Shown here: piece by piece, positions 47,012-56,178 of the stretch | How the letters are laid out: every line of letters starts with the position of its first letter | How positions within the stretch are numbered: position 1 is the first letter of the stretch | Assembly (NCBI GenBank): GCA_024701455.1 | Contig: JABXYP010000001.1 | Location: forward strand, 1,616,001-1,680,000 | Direction of reading: 5' to 3' | From: Bacillus sp. A301a_S52 | GTDB taxonomy: Bacteria; Bacillota; Bacilli; Bacillales; Salisediminibacteriaceae | Length of the DNA: 64,000 nt | The notes under the pieces: generated by a model | The model's input: only the letters and a program-made list of their open reading frames with translations | The model's database searches: none | Told to the model about the DNA's origin: nothing | Translations under genes and position numbers: made by a program

Positions 47012-47944
47012 ATGTCGTTATCACATTATATCCAATTATCAGAAGAGGTAGCTCAAGCAAAACGCACGAATAAACCTGTTGTTGCTTTAGAATCTACGAT
47101 TATATCTCATGGGATGCCTTATCCGCAAAATATTGAAACAGCAAGAAATGTTGAAAAAATTATTCGAGATAATGGAGCGGTTCCAGCTACAATAGCCATT
47201 ATGGATGGGAAAATAAAAATCGGGCTCTCTGATAGTGAACTTGTTCAGTTAGGAAAAGAAAAAGATGTTGAGAAGGTAAGTCGCCGTGATTTACCAGCAG
47301 TACTTGCATCTAAAAAAACTGGTGCCACAACGGTAGCTGCGACGATGATATGCGCAGACTTAGCTGAAATCCGGGTGTTTGTCACCGGTGGAATTGGCGG
47401 GGTTCACCGTGGAGCACAAGAAACGATGGATATCTCAGCTGATTTGCAAGAATTGGCAAAAACAAACGTAGCGGTTGTATGCGCTGGTGCTAAATCCATT
47501 TTAGACATCGGTTTAACATTGGAGTATCTCGAAACGCAAGGAGTCCCTGTTATAGGCTATCAAACGTCTGATTTTCCTGCTTTTTATACACGCCAAAGTG
47601 GGTACGGTGTAGATGTGCATGCTCAATCAGCTGAAGAAATTGCCCATATGCTACATGTGAAGTGGGAATTGAATCTAGAAGGGGGAGCTGTCGTTGGAAA
47701 CCCTGTACCAAGGGAATATGAGATGGATCCAACTGAAGTGGATAACATTATACACGATGCTGTAAAAGCGGCCAACGACGAAGGAGTTACAGGAAAAGAG
47801 ACGACGCCATTTTTATTAAATCGCTTAAAGGAAATAAGTCAAGGGGCAACTTTAACAACAAATATTGCTCTTGTTGAAAATAATGCGGTCACTGGAGCTG
47901 GCATTGCTGTAGCTCTGAATTCTTTTAAAACGTCTAGTAACTAA
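47012..47944 (+). CDS. psuG: Pseudouridine-5'-phosphate glycosidase
   Basis: 310 residues from ATG 47012; the ATG at 47006 lies inside the GGAGG site. Family motifs are VALESTIISHGMPYPQN, FVTGGIGGVHRG and VVCAGAKSILDI, with the catalytic Lys in the last. It splits pseudouridine phosphate into uracil and ribose 5-phosphate. With the upstream kinase it forms the pseudouridine breakdown pathway. No transporter is linked. Confidence 0.95.
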   Translation: MSLSHYIQLSEEVAQAKRTNKPVVALESTIISHGMPYPQNIETARNVEKIIRDNGAVPATIAIMDGKIKIGLSDSELVQLGKEKDVEKVSRRDLPAVLASKKTGATTVAATMICADLAEIRVFVTGGIGGVHRGAQETMDISADLQELAKTNVAVVCAGAKSILDIGLTLEYLETQGVPVIGYQTSDFPAFYTRQSGYGVDVHAQSAEEIAHMLHVKWELNLEGGAVVGNPVPREYEMDPTEVDNIIHDAVKAANDEGVTGKETTPFLLNRLKEISQGATLTTNIALVENNAVTGAGIAVALNSFKTSSN

Positions 47945-47980
47945 GGATAGAGAGGTTCTGTAGTTTAATAGTTTAAAATC

Positions 47981-48020
47981 AAGAGCTGGGATCTTAATGC
48001 AATTTCCCAGCTCTTTTTTA
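47981..48020 (+). terminator. Terminator of psuKG
   Basis: AGAGCTGGGA (47982-47991) pairs with TCCCAGCTCT (48005-48014), followed by TTTTTT. Confidence 0.92.
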
Positions 48021-48068
48021 AAACTGATTTTCTTAAAACTTAATGAGTTATAGAACGATTGTTTCAAG

Positions 48069-49487
48069 TTAGCTGTGTTCTTTTATAACGAGTTTCCCAT
48101 AAAGGAATGTGAGTGTAAATGGCACGATAATCACGATCCCCATCCCAATGAAGAATGGTATCCAATCTTGTGGGAAGATAGAGAGGAATCCTGGAATGCC
48201 ACCCACCCCTACAGCTGAAGCAAGCACGCCATTTAAAGAAATAAACGTTCCAGCAATAGCTGCACCAATAATCGCGCAGATGAATGGGTATTTAAAACGA
48301 ATATTGACGCCAAACATCGCTGGCTCAGTGACACCGAGATATGCTGATACGGCAGATGTACCTGAAAGTCCTTTAACTTTTTCACTTTGACTAACAAACA
48401 TCATTGCTAAAGCAGCTGATCCTTGAGCAATATTTGAAAGGGCAAGGATTGGCCATAAAAATGTCCCATCACCTGTCCCAGTCAGTTGAAGATCAACAGC
48501 AAGAAAGGCATGGTGCATGCCAGTAACTACTAGGGGAGCATAAAGTATGCCGTAAACGAATCCTCCGACTGCTGGTAATACATCAAATAACCAAACAAAC
48601 ATGCTAGTAATACCATTACCAAGAGCAAATGTTAAAGGCCCAATGGCAATGAACGTAATGAAACCTGTCAGTAATAAAGCTACAGGGGCTACCACTAATA
48701 ATTGAATAGCATCTGGAACGCGCTTTCTTAATGCTAATTCTATTTTACATAATATATAGGAAGCGAATAAGACAGGTAATACTTGACCTTGATACCCGAT
48801 CGCTTCTACTTCTAAACCTAGCAAGTTCCAAATTGGGACTTCTCCCGCTTCTTGTGCATCAGCATACGCCCATGCATTAAGTAAATCAGGATGAACAAGT
48901 ATTAAGCCGAGTACAATCCCGAGAAGGTCGCTACCTCCAAAGCGTCTGACAGCAGACCACCCAATGAGTGCAGGTAGAAACGCAAAGGCAGCACTTGCAA
49001 TAATATTAATCATCTCTGCTAAATCAGCCCATTGTGGATAAACGTCAATTAGCGATTGGCCGTCAAAAAAAATATCTGGTCCTGTTAAAATGTTATTTAT
49101 ACCTAGTAAGAGTCCAGCTGTAACAATGGCAGGTAAGATAGGAATAAAAATATCAGCCAATGTTTTTACTGCTTTTTGCAGCGGGTTCATTTTTTTTGAA
49201 CTTGCCTCTTTAACATCTTCTTTAGAAGATTCCCCTATATTAGTCATGGCTACCATTTCACGATAAACTTGATCGACGGTTCCTTGACCAATAACCACTT
49301 GAAATTGACCATTTGCCGAAAAAGAGCCTTTCACAATATCGATCGCTTCTAATTTGTCCGAATCAACTTTTGACTCATCTTTTAAAGCTAGTCTAAGCCT
49401 TGTGATACAATGGGTTGCTTTTTCAATATTGCTTTCGCCCCCTAAAGCGTCAAGGATATCACGAACTTGCTGCTCATATTTTTGCAT
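48069..49487 (-). CDS. treP: Trehalose-type PTS enzyme IIBC
   Basis: 472 residues. The EIIB domain (1-85) has its phosphocysteine Cys27 in ATHCITRLRL. The EIIC domain (105-470) is polytopic, with KTLADIFIPILPAIVTAGLL, PLVVTGMHHAFLAVD and YLGVTEPAMFGVN. It takes up and phosphorylates a glucoside, most likely trehalose, as suggested by the operators upstream. No EIIA domain; a glucose-type EIIA must be shared. treA (phosphotrehalase) and treR, usually downstream, are absent; the next gene is psuG in the opposite direction. Confidence 0.85.
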   Translation of the reverse strand: MQKYEQQVRDILDALGGESNIEKATHCITRLRLALKDESKVDSDKLEAIDIVKGSFSANGQFQVVIGQGTVDQVYREMVAMTNIGESSKEDVKEASSKKMNPLQKAVKTLADIFIPILPAIVTAGLLLGINNILTGPDIFFDGQSLIDVYPQWADLAEMINIIASAAFAFLPALIGWSAVRRFGGSDLLGIVLGLILVHPDLLNAWAYADAQEAGEVPIWNLLGLEVEAIGYQGQVLPVLFASYILCKIELALRKRVPDAIQLLVVAPVALLLTGFITFIAIGPLTFALGNGITSMFVWLFDVLPAVGGFVYGILYAPLVVTGMHHAFLAVDLQLTGTGDGTFLWPILALSNIAQGSAALAMMFVSQSEKVKGLSGTSAVSAYLGVTEPAMFGVNIRFKYPFICAIIGAAIAGTFISLNGVLASAVGVGGIPGFLSIFPQDWIPFFIGMGIVIIVPFTLTFLYGKLVIKEHS

Positions 49488-49530
49488 TGTACTAACCTCC
49501 CTGAATCAATCATTTCACAAAAAAATAAAC

Positions 49531-49581
49531 ATGTATATACAAATATAATACCGGTAAATCTATTGTAATTTGTATATACAA
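49531..49581. promoter_or_regulatory. Pair of TreR-type operators
   Basis: ATGTATATACAA (49531-49542) and the perfect palindrome TTGTATATACAA (49570-49581), centres 39 bp apart. The motif is that of the Bacillus trehalose repressor TreR. A cre-like TGCAAGCGTTTTAT follows at 49586-49599. Confidence 0.8.
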
Positions 49582-49699
49582 GTTTTGCAAGCGTTTTATT
49601 TAAGTGATATATTCTTTACTAGCTTTTGATAATGAGAGACATATTGTAAGTTTATGAAGAGGAATAAAGAGGGGCACAAGCGTAAAAGGGTGTAGGTTG

Positions 49700-49735
49700 T
49701 AAAAATCGGTTGTTGATAAGATCAACAACCGATTA
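49700..49735 (-). terminator. Terminator of the YtrA-type ABC operon
   Basis: AATCGGTTGTTGAT (49704-49717) and ATCAACAACCGATT (49721-49734) form a perfect 14-bp stem with loop AAG. On the minus strand TTTTT follows. Confidence 0.92.
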
Positions 49736-49742
49736 AATCAAT

Positions 49743-50753
49743 TTAAGATTTTGCACGAAATGTCAAATTCATCGTCATAAGACGCTTCGTTATAAGTAAT
49801 GAAAAAAGTAGAAAGGTTACAAAACCTATCCAGTAGGCAGTAATACTTAATAATTTCGCAGTTCCTGGGGCTAAAGAGCTCACAATCATACCGCCCAATA
49901 AGGAAAAGCAGATTGTAATACCGATAAAGAAAAGTGGATTAAGTTGCTTAAAAATAAGGAATTCACCATTATGTTCTATTTTATTTCGGGTATATAGTAC
50001 AACACTTACCCAAAGAAGAAGGAAGATAAACACAATAGGAAAAAGCCACGTGGTCCAATGTGATGTATGATCGTAAACATACGTAAAAGGTGTGATGTAA
50101 TTAATCCACTCTGGAAAATCAATATAATAGTTGAAGTGAAGGCTTATAAAATTTTGTAAGAGAGCATATATTCCCAATGGTAATACGCCGAAAATGACTG
50201 TCAGGGCAATTTGAGACATCATCTCACCGGTAAACGTGCCGATGAATAAAGCGAATGTAAAAAATAAAAGAAATCCGAGAAACGGGCTCCAAAATATTTC
50301 TGTCCCTGTGACGAGCTTTAGTACATCAGCGTATTCTGATTGATAAATGATCATGTAGGCGATTAAAAAATGTATGATATGTAGGACAGCGATAATAAAT
50401 GTCCCATATAACCATTTAGATAGAAAAATATCTTTTCTATAGAAAGGGAGGGAAAAAGTAAAATCTTGTTTGCGCGTGTTTCGTTCTAGCCCAATGAGCA
50501 TGCAAGCAAGTGCTATAATAGCTGCTGTTAAAAAAATCGACAGAGCTCCTTCAGAAAAGATTATGAGAACGTCCCAATTGTTAAGTTCAAAGGTATAGCC
50601 TTCCGAAAAATACATCTGTTCTTCTTCTTTCCAACGTTCAATAGCAAGTATAGCTTGTAGTGGCATGTGAATAACAAATAACGCGAGAATCATCCATATG
50701 ACGAGGCGGGTTTGTTTGTAATTTTGGTACCATAAGGCTTTATGAAACATCAT
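49743..50753 (-). CDS. ABC transporter permease of a YtrA-type system
   Basis: 336 residues with about eight membrane spans; the N-terminus starts MMFHKALWYQNYKQTRLVIW, as is common in Bacillus ABC-2 type exporters. It overlaps the ATPase gene upstream by 14 bases. With that ATPase it likely forms an exporter induced by cell-wall-active compounds, by analogy with B. subtilis YtrBCDEF/YwoBCD. The substrate is unknown and only one permease subunit is present. Confidence 0.85.
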   Translation of the reverse strand: MMFHKALWYQNYKQTRLVIWMILALFVIHMPLQAILAIERWKEEEQMYFSEGYTFELNNWDVLIIFSEGALSIFLTAAIIALACMLIGLERNTRKQDFTFSLPFYRKDIFLSKWLYGTFIIAVLHIIHFLIAYMIIYQSEYADVLKLVTGTEIFWSPFLGFLLFFTFALFIGTFTGEMMSQIALTVIFGVLPLGIYALLQNFISLHFNYYIDFPEWINYITPFTYVYDHTSHWTTWLFPIVFIFLLLWVSVVLYTRNKIEHNGEFLIFKQLNPLFFIGITICFSLLGGMIVSSLAPGTAKLLSITAYWIGFVTFLLFSLLITKRLMTMNLTFRAKS

Positions 50754-51615
50754 TTTGCCCTCCTAACTTTGCAATAAATAAATCTTCTAATGATAAAGGA
50801 AGTTCTTCAAATAATAACGGATTATTTTCTTTTATGAGCTTGATAAGAGCTTCGTCTTCTTTGTTTAAGATAATAGTGTATACTCGGCCAGTTTGATTAA
50901 TAATAGTCAATTTATCAGTTAATGTGTCAGGCATTTTACTAGGGAGAACAACTTGGATTTTTTGATACATCAACTTCAGATCATCAAGTTCGTAATGACT
51001 ATGAACTATCCCATCTTTTAGCATAATGATGGAATTAGCGATATATTCCAGTTCATCAAGTCTATGAGAAGAAATTATCACAGAAACGTCTTTAACAGCT
51101 ACCTCTTCTATAAGAACTTTCAGAACTCTTTTTTTTACGATGACATCAAGTCCGTCAGTCGGTTCATCGAGTAAAATATAGCTTGCATTCGTTGCAAAGG
51201 CTATGACGAGTGAAAAAAGTGCCTTCATCCCTTTTGAGTAAGCACTTATTTTTTTAACTGCGGGCAAAGAAAAACGTGTCATTAACTCATAAAAGTAGTC
51301 TTTATCAAAAGCGGGATAAATGGTACTGTACATCGTCAAAATTTCCTCAGTACTATAATTTTTAAGAGCTTCAGAAGAATCAGGGACGAAAACAATCTGC
51401 GCTTTTAACACAGGGTTTTCAAAGATACTTTCTCCATCTATGGTGACATCGCCGTGTGTAGGATCAATTATTCCTACCATGGTTCGGAGTAAAGTGGTTT
51501 TTCCAGCCCCGTTTCGACCGATGATCCCTATAATACTACCTTTTCCTATTGAAAAATCGATATCTTCTAAGACTTGAACTCCCTGAATATTTTTAGATAG
51601 ATGGTTAATCTTCAT
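50740..51615 (-). CDS. ABC transporter ATPase of a YtrA-type system
   Basis: 291 residues. Walker A IGRNGAGKTT, signature region in SAYSKGMKALFSLVIA (the usual LSGG is replaced by YSKG), Walker B YILLDEPTDGLD and a switch His in IISSHRLDE. The signature change occurs in YtrB-like ATPases. It overlaps the regulator gene upstream by 11 bases and the permease downstream by 14, so the trio is tightly coupled. Confidence 0.88.
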   Translation of the reverse strand: MKINHLSKNIQGVQVLEDIDFSIGKGSIIGIIGRNGAGKTTLLRTMVGIIDPTHGDVTIDGESIFENPVLKAQIVFVPDSSEALKNYSTEEILTMYSTIYPAFDKDYFYELMTRFSLPAVKKISAYSKGMKALFSLVIAFATNASYILLDEPTDGLDVIVKKRVLKVLIEEVAVKDVSVIISSHRLDELEYIANSIIMLKDGIVHSHYELDDLKLMYQKIQVVLPSKMPDTLTDKLTIINQTGRVYTIILNKEDEALIKLIKENNPLLFEELPLSLEDLFIAKLGGQNDVS

Positions 51616-52000
51616 CTGCTATCTCCTCCATTTCCGTATAAATCTCTTCTAACCATTCAATTAAATCGTTTTTGAAGTAACCAGCATAGTAGCAGTTAAT
51701 CACCACCTGCTTTAAATGATCTTTCAAACGAGGTGTATCAGTAGGAGGGGCAGGTTTAATATCTTGTTTAACTATGAAAGTTCCACGCCCTCTAATGGTT
51801 GCAATAATCCCTTGTCTCTCAAGCTCTTGATAAGCTTTACTGACGGTATTAGGATTAATGACCATGTGAGAGGCTAGTTCTCGAACTGAGGGAAGTTTTT
51901 CATTAGGTTTAAGTAGTCCTTTTGCGTACATTTCTTTCACTTGTTGAATGATCTGTTCATATAGAGGGATAGGTTGCTTAGGGTCAATTTGAAACAGCAT
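51605..52000 (-). CDS. GntR-family repressor, YtrA subfamily
   Basis: 131 residues: a winged helix (residues 10-75) with PIPLYEQIIQQVKEMYAKG and PSVRELASHMVINPNTVSKA, and a short helical C-terminal dimerisation tail. The lack of a large ligand domain defines the YtrA branch, whose members control ABC genes linked to cell-envelope stress. First gene of the operon. An operator matching the YtrA site lies 38-70 bp upstream of its start. Confidence 0.92.
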   Translation of the reverse strand: MLFQIDPKQPIPLYEQIIQQVKEMYAKGLLKPNEKLPSVRELASHMVINPNTVSKAYQELERQGIIATIRGRGTFIVKQDIKPAPPTDTPRLKDHLKQVVINCYYAGYFKNDLIEWLEEIYTEMEEIADED

Positions 52001-52037
52001 GAACTCACCACCTTTTTAACATAGCTTGTCTGTCATA

Positions 52038-52070
52038 TTTTAGTGTACTATTTTAAGTAATACACTAAAA
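52038..52070. promoter_or_regulatory. YtrA-type operator
   Basis: TTTTAGTGTA (52038-52047), 13 bp, TACACTAAAA (52061-52070): perfect 10-bp arms with an AGTGTA-N13-TACACT core, as described for B. subtilis YtrA. It implies self-repression of the operon. The rest of the 338-bp gap contains only the cydS terminator. Confidence 0.87.
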
Positions 52071-52287
52071 CAAGTCTAAGCTAGTAGCCTGAATATGTCA
52101 ATGACTGCTAATAAAATTAAATTTTACATAAATGTTTAATAGCTATTCATGTACCAATGAGGTCAATATGTAAGCTGTATGTGAGTGTTAAATTATAAGT
52201 GAAGTTATAAACATTCTTTACGTAATGAAGAGACTATTTTAGAAACCTCCTACAATCCTAATGATTAAAGTGGGAAAATTAGAAATA

Positions 52288-52327
52288 AAAAAGAACCGCT
52301 CCCAAAAGTGTAACTTTAGAAGCGGCT
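52288..52327 (-). terminator. Terminator of cydABS
   Basis: On the minus strand GCCGCT pairs with AGCGGT, with an inner AAAGT/ACTTT stem, followed by TCTTTTTTAT. Confidence 0.85.
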
Positions 52328-52338
52328 TTGTATAAGAG

Positions 52339-52491
52339 TTAGTTATTTTGTTTTGGAGAATGATCTCCCTCATTGTTTTCTTGGATAAAGGAAGGGGGCT
52401 TTCCCTTCGCACCCCAGAAAAACACAATAAATAGTGTTAAAACAACAACTAATGGTGGAGCGACCATGATCAAAAATGTCGTTAAGTCCAT
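52339..52491 (-). CDS. cydS: Cytochrome bd small subunit, CydS-like
   Basis: 50 residues from ATG 52491, with GGGAGG seven bases upstream (a longer frame exists but its extra codons form this site). The start MDLTTFLIMVAPPLVVVLTL gives one membrane span, as in Geobacillus CydS (33 residues). A hydrophilic tail of about 20 residues is extra. CydS stabilises the haem environment of the bd oxidase. Third gene after cydA and cydB. Confidence 0.82.
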   Translation of the reverse strand: MDLTTFLIMVAPPLVVVLTLFIVFFWGAKGKPPSFIQENNEGDHSPKQNN

Positions 52492-52507
52492 AGGATGACC
52501 TCCCGTC

Positions 52508-53521
52508 CTATTTTTTCCCTTGAATGTAATCTGCATCAAAAAGAAACAGTCTCATCAAAAGGTAGAGTGAAGGGATCAGCATTAACAATCCCCCAATAAA
52601 GGCAACAATTAGCGAAATCGCCATTGTTTCATTTGTAAAGCCATCATAAATAGTTAGATAGGGGTATAGCAGATAAGGCAGATGGGCGGCCCCATATCCA
52701 AAGAAAGCGAGAAAGTACTGGATCATCACAAGAATAAAGGCGATCCCTAAGTGCTTCTTTTGCCAAATAAAATACGTTGCTAAAGCAAATGCTACTAACG
52801 ATAATCCAAATACCCACCAAATATCGAGCATTTTTTGAAAGTGTTCAGGGTTTCGTTTATTAAGCAAGAAGAATACGATTATCCCCATTCCAATGGAAGG
52901 AAAAGACCAGGTTAATGCATATTTCCTAAGCAACGACATCGCTTGACTATCCTTTGCTCTAGAAGCATAAAAAGTTAAAAATGCCGCCGAGATAAATAAT
53001 ACACTAACAATTGCTAGAAGAACGACTCCCCATGAATAAAGACTGCCAAACAATTCACCGTAAAGTAGCTGAACCCCATCATTTTCAGTACTAATATACC
53101 CACCTTCAGAAATAGTCAATACTGTGGATAGGGAAGCTGGAATAAGCAGTCCTGTAGCGCCGTAAAGGAAAGAATAAAATTTACTTTCTTCGGCTCCATA
53201 AGTTGCAAAGGCATAATAAGACCCTCGTAATGCTAAAAGAATAATTGCCACGCTTCCTGGAAGGAGGAGGGCAGTCCCGTAATAATAAGCGGTATCAGGG
53301 AAAAAACCTACAATCCCAATAAAGAAAAAAACAAGAAAAACGTTTGTTACTTCCCACACTGGGGATAAATAGCGTTGAATAATATTGTGGGTCACATGGT
53401 TTTTATTTGTCTGTTTTGTATAATAACTATAAAATCCGGCTCCGAAGTCTACCGATGCTACGATCAAATAACCGTATAAGAAGAACCATAGCACGGTAAT
53501 GCCTATCATTTCGTAATCCAT
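52508..53521 (-). CDS. cydB: Cytochrome bd ubiquinol/menaquinol oxidase subunit II
   Basis: 337 residues, about nine membrane spans. It starts near VLWFFLYGYLIVASVDFGAG, the CydB hallmark with a conserved Asp. SPVWEVTNVFLVFFFIGIVG holds a conserved Trp-Glu. It supports CydA in the plasma membrane. It lies 123 bp downstream of cydA and 16 bp upstream of cydS. Confidence 0.93.
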   Translation of the reverse strand: MDYEMIGITVLWFFLYGYLIVASVDFGAGFYSYYTKQTNKNHVTHNIIQRYLSPVWEVTNVFLVFFFIGIVGFFPDTAYYYGTALLLPGSVAIILLALRGSYYAFATYGAEESKFYSFLYGATGLLIPASLSTVLTISEGGYISTENDGVQLLYGELFGSLYSWGVVLLAIVSVLFISAAFLTFYASRAKDSQAMSLLRKYALTWSFPSIGMGIIVFFLLNKRNPEHFQKMLDIWWVFGLSLVAFALATYFIWQKKHLGIAFILVMIQYFLAFFGYGAAHLPYLLYPYLTIYDGFTNETMAISLIVAFIGGLLMLIPSLYLLMRLFLFDADYIQGKK

Positions 53522-53644
53522 CCTTACACCTCACTTGTTTTAACTAAAAACAATGTCTTGTAATGACTTACCTGATGTGTGACCCACATCAGACAAGCAG
53601 TGTTTTTTGCTAATTAACTCATGTTAATGACACTCAATTTGACG

Positions 53645-54994
53645 TTATTGTGCTGTTTTATGGCTAAGACCACGTTTTTCCAACTCATGTTCTACGGGGT
53701 TATTTTTAAACATTTTTCTTAATACACCGGCACACGTGACACCTAGAACGGCGTAAAGAAGTATAAATAACCAAAGCATAAGATCAACATGAGGTGATGT
53801 CGTAGCCCCTTCTTCAACGGTCATGACACCGTTAATAATCCAAGGCTGACGTCCTACTTCTGCATAGATCCAGCCTGACTGGATAGCTACCATAGATAAC
53901 GGGCCACCGATAATAATGAGCCATGTAACGAGCTTATTGAAGGGATTCCAACCTTTTTTCATGCTCATTATAATAAATAATAGTGAAACTCCGGCGAGAA
54001 ACATACCTATGAACACCATCAAATCAAAGAAGTAATGAACAAATAATGGCGGCAAGACATCTTCAGAGAAATCATTTAATCCGATAACTTCTGTATCTGG
54101 TGTCCCCCCAGCTAATATACTGAGAGCATATGGGATTTCTAGAGCATATTTTACTTCGTTATCATCGGTTAATATACCCCCGATAATTAACGGTGCTTCA
54201 GTTTCGGTCTCAAAATGCCATTCTGCTGCAGCTAATTTTTCAGGCTGATATTCATGAAGGTATTTTCCAGATAAATCTCCTACAAGAAATGACCCCATTG
54301 CAAAAATGACCCCTGTTACCATTGTCAAATGAAGTGCTTTTTTATGATAAACATGTTTGTTCCCTCTTAAAATATGAATGGCGGCGATGGTACCGAGAAT
54401 AAACGCACTGGTTAAATAACAGGTTAAAATAACATGAGAAATCTTCGTCGGTGTAGCTGGATTGAACATAGCTGCGAGTGGACTCACATCTTGAAGAACG
54501 CCATCCACTATTTCAAATCCTTGTGGTGCATTCATAAATGAATTGACCGTCGTGATAAAAAATGCACTGGCTGTTGCACCGAGCGCCACTGGAATTATTA
54601 ATAAAAAGTGCTTCATCTTACTCTTAAAGCGATCCCATGTATATAAATAAATACCTAAAAATATTGCTTCAAAAAAGAAAGCAAATACTTCCATAAACAT
54701 TGGTAAGCCGATTGTATGGCCAGCGGCCTGCATAAAGTTTGGCCATAATAGACTCAGTTGAAGACCGATGGCTGTACCAGTTACAACGCCAACCGCAACT
54801 GTCACGACAAAACCACGAGCCCATCGTCTTGCAAGTAATGTATAGTGTGGGTCATTTCGTTTAATACCCATCCACTCAGCAATAGCTATCAGTAGAGGAA
54901 CTCCTACCCCTATTGTGGCAAAAATAACATGAAATCCTAGTGTGACATAAGTCAATATACGACTGTAAATCACCGGATCATACTCAAAAAACAT
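53645..54994 (-). CDS. cydA: Cytochrome bd quinol oxidase subunit I
   Basis: 449 residues from ATG 54994 (AAAGGATG at the right distance; ATG 55003 overlaps it). Haem and quinol motifs: early His in TLGFHVIFATIGVGVPL, GTAIGLQLSLLWPNFM, and FEAIFLGIYLYTWDRF. The Q-loop is short, as in Geobacillus-type bd oxidases. It reduces oxygen to water with menaquinol and is used at low oxygen tension. The upstream 340 bp may carry redox control sites. Confidence 0.95.
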   Translation of the reverse strand: MFFEYDPVIYSRILTYVTLGFHVIFATIGVGVPLLIAIAEWMGIKRNDPHYTLLARRWARGFVVTVAVGVVTGTAIGLQLSLLWPNFMQAAGHTIGLPMFMEVFAFFFEAIFLGIYLYTWDRFKSKMKHFLLIIPVALGATASAFFITTVNSFMNAPQGFEIVDGVLQDVSPLAAMFNPATPTKISHVILTCYLTSAFILGTIAAIHILRGNKHVYHKKALHLTMVTGVIFAMGSFLVGDLSGKYLHEYQPEKLAAAEWHFETETEAPLIIGGILTDDNEVKYALEIPYALSILAGGTPDTEVIGLNDFSEDVLPPLFVHYFFDLMVFIGMFLAGVSLLFIIMSMKKGWNPFNKLVTWLIIIGGPLSMVAIQSGWIYAEVGRQPWIINGVMTVEEGATTSPHVDLMLWLFILLYAVLGVTCAGVLRKMFKNNPVEHELEKRGLSHKTAQ

Positions 54995-55349
54995 ACGTAA
55001 CATCCTTTCCTAACCATTTATCTGTAACATAATTAGTGGAAAAAAGCATAAAAGAGACAAAGGATTTGTCATTTCCTTTACCCGTTTCAGAAAAGGCCAT
55101 TCATGTTTCAGCGCTATCATTTGTTTGACACTGTGTAAATAGTAATAAATATTTGGAGTTTCGTTGATAGGTGTTTACCCTTATATTATTGTGAATTTGT
55201 GAGCGTTTTTTGAACAAGGGGTGTAAATTAATAAGCTATATCATTTAAAGGGTATCACCTTGCACATGTAGTCTGAAGTTGATACATTTACACCATATAC
55301 TAAAATTATTTTCAGCTTAACGAAACGTACAATAGGGAGAATGGATCTC
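54995..55349. other. Divergent intergenic region cydA / response regulator
   Basis: About 355 bp. A TTGTGAA (55189-55195) followed by TTTGTGAGCG resembles Rex half-sites but is not a full operator. GGGAGA at 55335-55340 serves the right-hand gene. No RNA or repeat recognised. Confidence 0.4.
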
Positions 55350-55961
55350 ATGAAGCTACTTATAGGTATCGAGCATCAGCTTTTAAGATATGGTTTAATC
55401 CAATTAATAAAAGATGTCCATTCTGTGACATCTATGGTGGTGGCTGATTCACCGTCAGAGTTGATTCAATCGCTAAAAAAGTACTCGTTTGATCTCATTG
55501 TGATTGACGAGAGGTTACCTGGTACAGGAGGCTTAAGAAGCGTGTTAGCAGTTTTGCAAGACCAACCGATACAAGCCAAAAAAATCTTTATGTGCCCAGG
55601 GAATTCAGATGAATTAGAGCTAAAATTTAAAGAAAATGATATACAAGGCATTTTTTATGAATACGCCTCATTAGATGAATTAATGATGTTCTTTCAGCAA
55701 GTGATTCGAGGAGAGCGTGTTGTACTTCGCATGTATGGGCAGGAAGCGGGAACGGCAAGTTCAATTAGTACAGAGCTAACAAAGAGAGAAGAAGAAATTT
55801 TTAATTTGAAAGTTCGGGGGTATTCTGTCAGTGATACTGGTAAATTGCTTAATATTTCTGTAAAAACAGTGGAAAATCACCGGAGGAATATTAAAAAGAA
55901 ATTAAATATCGGTAAAAACCATGAATGGTTTGAATGGGCTAAGAGATTAGGTTCTTTATAG
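55350..55961 (+). CDS. Orphan NarL/LuxR-type response regulator with atypical receiver
   Basis: 203 residues from ATG 55350 (nine bases after GGGAGA). Residues 1-120 are a receiver and 135-190 a LuxR-type HTH (LTKREEEIFNLKVRGYSVSD; ISVKTVENHRRNIKKKL). The phospho-acceptor Asp53 is kept (VIDERLPG). The first acidic residue is Ile7 instead of Asp, the conserved Ser/Thr is Cys82, and the conserved Lys is Glu104. Phosphorylation-driven switching is therefore doubtful. No histidine kinase is adjacent. It is divergent from cydABS, so it may control this oxidase. Confidence 0.88.
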   Translation: MKLLIGIEHQLLRYGLIQLIKDVHSVTSMVVADSPSELIQSLKKYSFDLIVIDERLPGTGGLRSVLAVLQDQPIQAKKIFMCPGNSDELELKFKENDIQGIFYEYASLDELMMFFQQVIRGERVVLRMYGQEAGTASSISTELTKREEEIFNLKVRGYSVSDTGKLLNISVKTVENHRRNIKKKLNIGKNHEWFEWAKRLGSL

Positions 55962-56030
55962 TGGTGTTTTTTCAAAAAATACGAGGTTTATAAGCCATGA
56001 GCTATGCTAAAATGATGACTAGGACACCGT

Positions 56031-56162
56031 TTTATCAACAGATAAGTGTTCGTAAAATTTCGGCCTCAAAATAGAGAGGAGAGCTAACTCTATTTAGGCG
56101 GTAGATAACGGACGCTAATGTCCTGATTAACTCAACTCCCACTGATTGAAGGTTCGTTTTAT
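56031..56162 (+). repeat. Interspersed hairpin repeat, copy F
   Basis: 132 bp, TTTATCAACAGATAAGTG to GGTTCGTTTTAT. The 5' hairpin is well preserved (TCAAAATAGAG with CTCTATTTAGGCGG). The 24-base segment found in copies G and H is absent between AACT repeats. It lies 16 bp before the next start codon. Confidence 0.92.
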
Positions 56163-56178
56163 GAAATGAGGTTAAGAG

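Noticed and set aside
55189..55206. Possible Rex operator upstream of cydA
   Set aside because: TTGTGAA is present but the inverted partner TTCACAA is not at the right distance.
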